Shown here piece by piece: positions 55,704-64,000 of a stretch of 64,000 nucleotides of DNA. The stretch is from Strongylocentrotus purpuratus (taxonomy: Eukaryota; Echinodermata; Echinoidea; Camarodonta; Strongylocentrotidae), in assembly GCF_000002235.5 (NCBI RefSeq), contig NW_022145605.1, positions 31,867,774 through 31,931,773 of the forward strand, read 5' to 3'. Each line of letters opens with the position of its first letter. The first letter of the stretch is position 1. Under the pieces are notes generated by a model, which worked only from the letters and a program-made list of their open reading frames with translations, did no database searches and was not told where the DNA came from. The position numbers and the translations under genes were made by a program.

Positions 55704-56044
55704 GTAAGTATTTTATGTTTTGGTTTAATCATAGTGAAATGGCTACCATGAGTCTGATTTGATTTGATCGCCATTTTACTTGTTGTCCATTTCAATTAAA
55801 GCATGTATTTGATACATTTCGAAATGATACAATGTAACAAATGTGTACAAAAAACAAGAACAAAAGATATGGGACATGCTATAGAAAGCAATGTTTGTGT
55901 GATGAAATGAAGGATGACTCAACGAATAATAGCAATGTCTCAACTTTTTCAATCCATTCAATCGAAATTGAAGTTGTTCCAGCATTGCTATTAGAACGTT
56001 CAAACTCGTGATCTGTGTATTCTAATTCGCGTTTGATTCAATCA

Positions 56045-56455
56045 GATTAAAATTAACATGCACCTTCATGCACATTTTTTAGGTGGACTACCTTTAAAAT
56101 ATGCTGCTTTGAATTTGGACGCCATGTACTGTATAACTATTTTGGTAATTGCTTTTTAACGGAACATGATTTTATTATGTGTGAGGTGTAATATGAAGAA
56201 AAAAAATTGTATTCGAGATGATATAACATTAAGAAAGTTCGGACTTACAGAATAATTTTGAGCCCAATTTATTTTTATTTTTTTAAACACAAATTTACCA
56301 CAAATATGGATTGCCCCAAAATACCTATTTGTCCATATTGAAATAATTATTATGACTTCTGACTTGGAACTTTCTGGAAAACGTTGTACATCATATTCAA
56401 GTTCATTGCTTTTGTAAAAAAAAGTTATATACTTTGATATGAATCATGACCTAAC
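56045..56455 (-). repeat. Dispersed ~430-bp repeat, inverted copy
   Basis: Read on the minus strand it follows 36225-36660: TCATATCAAAGT, TTTACAAAAGCAATGAA, AGAAGTCATA, TTTTGGGGCAATC, ACACCTCA, GGTAGTCCACC, AAATGTGCA. More diverged than the two direct copies, and located just left of segmental copy B. Confidence 0.5.
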
Positions 56456-57116
56456 ATTCAGTTCTACAATTAACAAATTTAAATGTACAAAAAAGGGTAT
56501 TTTTCAAGGAAAGGAAGCTATGGTTTAGTAAGTACTTCTCTTTTCCTTCTTTCTTTTACTTGTATCTCTTTCTTGCCTATTTTTCGCTCCTTTTTCTTCT
56601 TTTATGTAACCTTCTTTATGGATGTGTGTGCGTGTATTGATGTGTGTGTGCGCGTACTTGTATCATGCAAGTCTTTAATTTGTTATTGTTAATTTATGTT
56701 TATTATCTTGTTATTGTTTGTTATAGGGCATTTAAAATTGTTTTATGCTGGTCGAATAAAGAATTGAAAAGAAAGAATTAAATTGAATGTATTAAAATGG
56801 CAATTTTGGTTGCTAAGGACCGTCTCCTCCTTAACAACGGTACCATAGATAAACAAAATGTCATATATCGCGGGTAGATGCTGTCATCAAGCAGGTTAAT
56901 ATTTTGAGAGGAAGTATGATGTCATTTAATGATATATCTCTCTTAATACCCGTTGCTATGATGATAATATCCATAGCAACCGATAAATTCATGTGTTTCT
57001 AAGAAATCAAATTAGGCTATCGGTCAAATAATACATAAAATACCCTGATACCAAGTGACAGACATGATTTTAAATCTGAAACATGTGCATAATGCATACT
57101 TACCCCCTCCCTCCCC

Positions 57117-60100
57117 CGTGGCTTTCAGGCCAAAATAATACACTGTTTTCTCTCCCTGGATATTCTATACTTACAAATAATCGTACAAACAATATAGGTG
57201 GTGGTGTTGCATTATTTGTGCCAAGTCAATTTGAATATGTAATCGAAGACATGAAAGTGATGAATGAAATTGCAGAAACTTTGTTTATTGAAATTACTGA
57301 TCGCAATAGAAGAAAAACTATCTTGGGAGTTGTTTATAAGCCACCTCAGAGCAATCATGCTGATTTTCTGGACACTTTAAATAATTTATTACACTATCAC
57401 TCCGTTCAAAACAAAAAGTGTATCATTATGGGAGATTTCGACTATGATCTCTTAACGAGTGATGCTAATATTCATGCACATGATGTTTTAGAGACATTCC
57501 TCTCTGCCTCTTTCTTGCCACTTATTTCTAGACCCACTAGAATAACCAATACTTCGGCAACTCTTATTGATAACTTTTTTTCTTCAAATGTACGCTCTGA
57601 AATTAAAACTGGCATAGTCCTATCAGATATTTCTGATCATTTCCCGATTTTCATGTATTATTCCGATTGATTTCAGGCAAATAACTCTCCTAGTGATGCA
57701 CCTAAAAGACGTGTATATAATGACAAAAACCTATGTGGATTGAAATTAAGCCTAGAAGAAGAATCTTCGGATGACGTGTTCAATACAGTAGATGTTAATC
57801 AGTCGTATGGAATTTTTATTGGAATTTTTATGTCTCATGTAAATCGAAATATTCCTTTTTCTAAACCCAAGTCTAAAAATTATAAGAAGTCACCCAGACT
57901 ACCTTGGATAACGAATTCGATTCTACGTTCAATAAATCTAAAAAATCAATTATACTATAAATATATATCTAAATTAACTGATCAAACACGGATCCAGTAT
58001 ACTAATTATAAGAATAAACTTACAGGAGTGATATGTACTGCTAAAAAAGAGTATTATCATGATCAATTCAGTCGTTGCAAAAATGATCTTAAAAGAACAT
58101 GGAAGATCATCAATTCTACCATCAACAATGGATCAAAGCATTCTAAGATTACTAAGCTTAGACAAAATGATGCAATAGTTGAGGATGAAGTTCAGTTGGC
58201 AGATATTTTAACAATTATTTTTCTCAAGTTGGTTTTAATCTTGCTAGGCACATACCTTCCACGTACCGTTCATTTCACCACTATTTGGGGGAGAGAAATG
58301 AAAGTTCTATATTTTCTCTCTTACGTACATACAAGAGATAATTAAGATTATATCTGGCCTAAAAATAAACAAGAGTGCAGTATTTGATAAATTGATAACA
58401 ACATTTTACAGAAAACTATGAATTATATTGTTGATCCTCTCGTTTATATATTTAAGTTGTCATTATTATCTGGACATATTCCAGAATCAATGAAAATTTC
58501 GAAAATAATCCAAATTTTCAAAAAGGGTGACAGTACATTAACAAGTAATTATAGACCAATCTCATTGCTTACAACCTTGTCTAAAATCCTTGAAAGTTGG
58601 TCCACATACGGACCATGAGTTTCTTTAAAAAGCACAACATCTTCTCTGATACTCAATTTGGCTTCCGAGAAAAGAGTAGCACTACCCATGCCATACTTTC
58701 TTTAGTTCAAACAGTTGCCAAAGCTATCGATAAGTCTTCTAATACGGATGGTTTGTTCATAGATTTTTCTAAAGCATTTGATACTGTTGATCATAATGCC
58801 CTTATTTACAAACGTTCTCACTATGGAATTAGGGGAAAACCGTTGACGTGGTTCAAGAATTATCTTAAAGGGCGCTCCCAGTTTGATTCGCTGAATGGTA
58901 ATTTCTCTGAAAGTAAACCTGTCCTTTGCGGAGTTCTGCAAGGAAGTATTCTTGGTCCACTTTTGTTTATTATTTATATAAACGACATTGAGAGGTCATC
59001 TTGTCTGCTTCAATTTATACTTTTTGCTGACGACTCAAATATGTGTTTGTCACATCGCGATCCAGAGCAATTGACGCAAATACTAAATAACGAGTGCGGC
59101 AAATTGGATAAAAGCAAACAAACTGTCACTTTAACTTAGACATAACTAGTTACATGCTATTTAGTAATAAGGTTGCAACTTTGCCTAATTGTATAATTTT
59201 TTTATGGTACTGTCATTCAAAGGGCCCGATCAACTAAATTTTTGGGGCTAGTTATTGATAAAAAACTATCTTGGAAAGCGCACACTGACAATATCTGCAA
59301 AATCATTGCTCGCAACACTGGTATCCTTAGCAAATTAAGACGCTTCCTACCCCATTATATTATGTTATCCTTGTATTCTACGCTTATTCTTCCTTACCTG
59401 AATTACGGACTTATTGCCTGGGGCAGTGCAGCAACCTCCCAAATTAATAGACTATTCATATTACAAAAAAGAGCGATTCGTATTATTAATAATGCAGATT
59501 TCCGGGCACACACGAATAATCTTTTTCTGAATAATAACATTTTGTAAATTAAAGACTTGTATATTTTTCAGCTTGGACAGTATGTACAAGCTCAACACTA
59601 AACAATTACCTTTGCCTTTTAATGATATGTTCGTAAGAAATGATTCGATTCATAGTTACCTCACTCGCCAGGCGAGCTCTTTTCATCTACCATTAAATAG
59701 AACATCTTTTGCACAAAAGACATTTGTTTTTACAGGTCCAAAACTGTGGAATTCTCTTTCAAATGATATTATACAGTGTAATTCGATACAAATTTTCAAA
59801 AGGAGACTTAAAAGCTTTCTTCTGAATAGTTACTAGGCTATTGCATTCCCCAATCAATTATTATTCGTAGTGTGACTTTATGCAACTTTGATTGTTTCTT
59901 TTTATAAACATGTATGTATTTATCAATGTTTTGCGTTTAAAAGTGATTTTTTTTTTGGTATTACTGAATCAGTTATTGTTATTGTGTTTTTGTTTCTTCT
60001 CATAAAATAATAATTCATAATAATTACTTTTACAGGGGGCTTACACCCTACAAGCTCTGCTTTTTAGTCGGCCCTCCTTCACTTTCAATTTCATGTTTAT

Positions 60101-60231
60101 TTTGTTAATGTATTGCATTGTGCAAATTGATCTATATGTATATAAATATGTGAATATGTTAAAATGTACCATCATTGTAAATATGAACGAGTGAAAGAGG
60201 AAAAATAAATGAATTGAATTGAATTGAATTG
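57117..60231 (+). mobile_element. 5'-truncated CR1/Jockey-type LINE
   Basis: Starts inside the endonuclease domain (TWLSGQN) and ends in a GAATT repeat tail (GAATTGAATTGAATTG). Seen in order: endonuclease GGGVALFV, VVYKPPQSN, MGDFDYDLL, ISDHFPIF (57117-57670); linker (57740-58215); reverse transcriptase YRPISLLT, DFSKAFDTVDHNA, GVLQGSILGPLLF and catalytic FADD (59023-59034); C-terminal LILPYLNYGLIAWG and NSLSNDIIQCNSI to 59836. The frame changes at least near 58215, 58600, 59140 and 59550, and an in-frame TGA lies at 57668, so it is inactive. The site is empty in copy A near 34375-34425. Confidence 0.88.
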
Positions 60232-60307
60232 ATGGGGGCATGTTGTTTAGGGCATGGTGTGTGTTAAAATATGATGCAGGCTATCGGTTGAGTGATACAT
60301 AAATAAG

Positions 60308-60455
60308 ATCTAGGGGTAGTAGTCATGTCAGACCCACCCCCGCTTGGTCGCTCCGCTCCCTCGCCGCTGACGCCTCGCTCCATCGTTTTTCATATATTTC
60401 ACCCCATGCGATTTTGTGCCCCCCCCGGTAAGAAATTCCTGGATCCGCCACTGCA
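60308..60455 (-). mobile_element. hAT-like MITE fragment
   Basis: The right end reads GGATCCGCCACTG, i.e. CAGTGGCGGATCCAGGAATT on the minus strand, a common hAT-MITE terminus. It is inserted after AAGATCT relative to copy A (34497). I could not find a matching left inverted repeat, so it may be truncated. Confidence 0.55.
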
Positions 60456-60537
60456 TGATCTGTAGTCTGAATCATGAAGATAATAATTGGTGGAGATCGG
60501 AATTTGCACCCATCCCCATTCTATGACCACCATCTCA

Positions 60538-60567
60538 CACACACACACACACACACTCTCTCTCTCT
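60538..60567 (+). repeat. (CA)n/(CT)n microsatellite
   Basis: About eight CA units followed by about six CT units. Copy A at the same place (34610-34640) has only an imperfect CTCT stretch. Confidence 0.75.
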
Positions 60568-60640
60568 CCTAGAACAATTATTTTTCGCAAAGCAGTATTC
60601 ATGTAGCACATTCATTTTTTCTCCTTCTTCTCCTTACTAC

Positions 60641-60906
60641 GAGGCCGCCATCCATTTCCAGCCTAACCGCTCACGATGGTGGTCTCCTGCGTTCCAAATT
60701 ACCTCTCTAATTTATTGAAAATATTTCATATTTCTTATGTTATTGTATGCTTCGTACATGTTTATCGAATGATATAATTGTACATGATTTTTCATTTAAT
60801 TACTTTTGTAAACATTGTATTCATTGTATTTGTTATTGTTCGAAATTTTGTACTCTGACTTTGAATTTGTATATTTTTGAACGCAGAAATAAAATCAATC
60901 AATCAA
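60641..60906 (+). mobile_element. LINE/SINE 3' end, 5'-truncated, (ATCA)n tail
   Basis: About 266 bp present only in copy B, ending AATAAAATCAATCAATCA. The join CCTTACTACG to AAAATGGGC is near-continuous in copy A (34770-34790). The poly(A)-like signal and tetranucleotide tail suggest a non-LTR element end. Confidence 0.6.
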
Positions 60907-61114
60907 AAATGGGCATAAAATAATTGTTTTGTATAATGCATTATTGAACCAGCCATGTGTAAGATCATACAAGACCCGGATTTAAATAGACAACATGAAG
61001 AAAACTATTAATCCTTATGATTACATTCGCCCTAATACGCAAGATAAAATGCCCGGTCGCGACTCGCATAATTATATTGCACAGAATCTCTTAATATTAT
61101 GCCCCAATATATAT

Positions 61115-61145
61115 ATATTTTTTTTTTTTTGGGGGGGGGGGGAGG
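61115..61145. repeat. Poly-T/poly-G junction, copy B
   Basis: Counterpart of 35289-35325 with shorter runs. Confidence 0.65.
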
Positions 61146-62019
61146 GGTGGGGAATAGCGTTTTCAAATGGTTCCAAATTTGACATCAAAATATTATTGCT
61201 AAATTATTCGACTGAATGTCTCCACAGTTTTCGTTAACTTTGTTTACTACTTAATAAGGGATGAATAAATAAAAAAACACCTATCAATGTTCAAAATGCG
61301 AAGCCCTACTACTACTCGATCGTTGCGCTAGCTTGCGAGTATCCAAAGCCGGTCGCCTTGCTCTCTCGCTTGCTCAGTTACGTACATAAATTTGGGCAGG
61401 GGGGGGGGGGGGGTAGGTATCGCAGTCTCATTGAATACTATGGGCGCCATAATCCATATAATGATCCACACCAAGAACTATGTACATGTTTCAGACTGCA
61501 AATCATGTCTGTCACTTGGAAAGATGATCCTCCCACCTAAAATTATTCAAACGAATTGTAAAAAGTGGACAAGGGAAATTTATGAGAAAATTTCAAGTGA
61601 GATTTCCTTCACAAATGCCTACAGCTATTAATGACCAGATACCACAATAAAGTGCAGACGAAAGAGACAGACATCTCATTATATATGTTTTTAACGATTA
61701 TAAAATATATATATTTACCTCGACGTGGAAATAAATAGGTGAAATGAACTGAAATTAATCAGTTCTAATGTTATGTATCAGTATCTAATTTTGTATCTAA
61801 TTTGGTATGTGGGAACACATTATATATTGGTTGGCAGGCATATAATTAACATATAAACCGGAACTAAGAGAGACATATCATTACAATATTATGAAATTGC
61901 ATCACCTGACGTCATATTTCCTATCGAAATATTCATCTCCTCAATGAAAGCATCTATTCGCAATACATTCTATTTTTCATCTAATTATGTTACTGTTGCT
62001 AAGGAGTAGACAGCCCATA

Positions 62020-62450
62020 TCAACCAAAATTTCTATTTTAGCTCATATAAAAGTTTCATCTTTCGAGCACTATAAATTTTTTGTTGCAAAAAGAATGAAA
62101 TTGACATTTAAATACAAAATTAGAACATATTTATGGACAGTTTTTGCAAGTAGTGCCAAGTAAGAAGTCGTCATATTTGTATTAAGAAGGAGAAATATAT
62201 ATTTTGGGGCAATTTATATTTTTTTGAAAAAATGGTTAAAAATTCATTTTTTTGCTCAAAATTTGTATGCAAATCATCCGTACACCTGTAAATTGTGTCA
62301 TCTTGTATGAAATTAAACTCGTTTTCATATGACACCTCAAACATGATAAAATGAGGCTATTTTAAAATTTAATCTTCATATAGTTCAACAGTAATTTTAG
62401 AAAATGGCCGCCATTCTTTTTCCATCAGCATGTTTTCATGGTAGTCCACT
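62020..62450 (+). repeat. Dispersed ~430-bp repeat, copy B
   Basis: Counterpart of 36225-36660 within the segmental duplication. Confidence 0.55.
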
Positions 62451-62916
62451 TATAAATTGTGCAGACAGGTTGATACTCACTAACCTTTTACAGCATTCCA
62501 TGTATCAAAAACCTGCTTTGCCCCCTAGTTAGATATTTAAAATCCCCTTCCCGATCCCCTAAATTAAATGACAGTCTCCACCCCCCCCCCCCCAAAATAG
62601 TGTTTTCGCTAAATTGAATTAAAGTTTAACCAGATTTGCTGGAAAAAACTCCGTGATTAGCCAACAAAAAACCTTAATAAAATACTAATGACTGATGTGA
62701 CAATCTCAACAATTATGTTACGTTAGTGATACATGTATGTGCTGTACAAGTAACCGTAATTGTACTTATACATATCTTCATGATAATCATCATCATCATC
62801 ATTATCGTTATCACCATTATCAGTATTACCATTTTCATCCGTATCAATATCATCATAATTTCTTCAGTTGTTGTTATTGTTGATTTAAACAATATTATAT
62901 GTCTTTCTAAATACAG

Positions 62917-62983
62917 GCTAAAGGCCCAAAGATAAGTGTATTTTGGAAGTTGCTGTTTGGTACCGTGACCTGTCTGTCCTTCG
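62917..62983 (+). CDS. Gene B exon 2: signal peptide
   Basis: 67 bp, acceptor AAATACAG, donor GGTAAGTA. Encodes AKGPKISVFWKLLFGTVTCL then SF plus one base. Preceded by M from exon 1 it makes a 24-residue signal peptide. It differs from gene A at four bases, three of them changing residues (S/G, G/S, A/V), all conservative for a signal peptide. Confidence 0.68.
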
Positions 62984-63365
62984 GTAAGTACTATTTTGAC
63001 TTTGATATCCTTCATATTTCTTTGATTTCACGAATGTTGCTGAAAAATAGTTCCTTTTGAAATGACCATAATGAAGCAAAATAGCCGTGAAGTGTAAAAA
63101 AGAAGTGTAAAAACTTTATCACTTTTCATGAAGCCTTGGGAAGAGCCTAAATCTGCATGGTCCTGGCTGTGTCAAAAAGCAGCTTTATTTATACAGAACC
63201 ATTTGCATAGTCACATTATGCAGATACTATTACACAACTATTAAAAAGGGTTTGTGCCCTCAAACTAGACATCCGGGGCATCTCAAACAAAAAAAAAATC
63301 ACATTATTAAAAAGTCTCCCTAATAAATGTTTCAAAATATTTAAAGATAAACTGCATTCCCAAGA

Positions 63366-63625
63366 TGGAGGAGAGGGAGGAAGGGAAGGAGGAAAAGGAG
63401 GAGGAGGATTCGGCTACAGGAGGATTATATGAGGATGAGTTGGAGATGAAGAATGGTGAGGGGCAGAGGAGGATAAGGAGGAAAGGGAGTAAGAGGAGGG
63501 GAGAGAAGTAGCAGGGCGTGTAGGAGGAAGAAGAGGAGGGGGAGGTAGAGGATAAATGAAGGAGGAGGAGAGGTGGGAGAAGTAGGAGACAGATGGAGAA
63601 AAGGCGTAGGAGGAGGGAGAGAACA
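63366..63625 (+). repeat. Polypurine tract, copy B
   Basis: Counterpart of 37367-37571, longer here, directly upstream of exon 3. Confidence 0.75.
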
Positions 63626-63663
63626 AACAACTAGCAATTAATTGTCTAATATCTTCTTCACAG

Positions 63664-63870
63664 CCCTGCCTGTGTTATCGGATAGGTCCAAGATGGCGAA
63701 GACAACTTGTCCAGACTGGTACGGCCTAAATTACACTTTGCCCATGTTCAAAAAGTGTGAGATGAAGCGACTCCAGGATGGCAGCATGGTGCAGAGCATC
63801 CCCAAGCTCATTCCTTTCCCTTCTGTCATCGGCGGGTGCCACCAGAGGAAGAGTAAAGAAGGGATCCCGG
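63664..63870 (+). CDS. Gene B exon 3: N-terminal Cys-containing module
   Basis: 207 bp, acceptor CTTCACAG, proposed donor CCGG/GTGGGC, phase 1-1. Same protein as gene A exon 3 except one Ile-to-Lys change (MFKKCEMK). EGF and kringle exons of gene B, if present, lie beyond the window. Confidence 0.62.
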
Positions 63871-64000
63871 GTGGGCATAGAATATGCAGAATCCCGTGTA
63901 GGTTTCATTCCTTATTCAATTTTGATCTCAAATGTATTTCTTTGTTTATTTAATAAATCTACGTGCAGATAATACGTTCTTCAATTATATCATTAGGGCC

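Larger units (their letters stand above)
56470..64000 (+). repeat. Segmental duplication, copy B (5' part of gene B)
   Basis: Collinear with 33665-37950. Extra material in B: the LINE at 57117-60231, a hAT-like fragment at ~60308-60455, a LINE 3' end at 60641-60906, and ~200 bp before exon 2. Exon 3 is ~99% identical between copies, while introns differ by many indels. It continues past the window edge. Confidence 0.85.

Overview
The window is eukaryotic, most likely from a marine invertebrate (a deuterostome such as an echinoderm or cephalochordate is my guess; the sequence does not fix the species). Reasons: short exons with GT-AG borders, EGF and kringle modules on phase-1 exons, a CR1/Jockey-type LINE, hAT-like and foldback MITEs, and many minisatellites. 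No bacterial-style genes, rRNA or CRISPR are visible.

Region 1 (1-33664): an uninterrupted array of about 25 head-to-tail copies of a non-coding ~1.2 kb element, entering from the left edge. Each unit opens with CTAGA, a 9-bp-arm hairpin and a short motif (AGGTGGGCTG). The reverse complement of that motif closes a second hairpin at the 3' end (CAGCCCACCT). Two older, longer members (5499-8200 and 24149-26133) carry different motifs, and in each the 5' and 3' motifs have changed together. This architecture fits non-autonomous rolling-circle elements of the Helentron/Helitron2 kind. Seven units form a 9858-bp higher-order repeat present twice with almost no differences, plus a third partial copy. 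Short ORFs in this region are not coding.

Region 2 (33665-48.4 kb, + strand): gene A, a predicted secreted modular protein. Exons in order: signal peptide (36907), short Cys-containing module (37609), EGF (39800), five near-identical Ser/Thr-rich exons (40378-43010), kringle 1 (44897), kringle 2 (47150) and a terminal exon with an immediate stop (48059). All introns after the signal-peptide exon are phase 1 and every join is open. Its start-codon exon is not in the window. By comparison with gene B it should lie left of the repeat array, so the array appears to sit inside intron 1.

Region 3 (48.4-55.4 kb): intergenic, with a textbook hAT MITE, two other small inverted-repeat elements and an old tandem repeat holding X-box-like motifs.

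Region 4 (55.4-64 kb, + strand): the 5' part of gene B, a tandem paralogue of gene A. It has a start-codon exon (ATG directly before a donor, 55701), a signal-peptide exon (62917) and a second exon (63664), and runs off the right edge. The 33665-37950 and 56470-64000 segments are duplicates. Their differences give empty sites for the array, a 5'-truncated LINE (57117-60231) and several MITEs.
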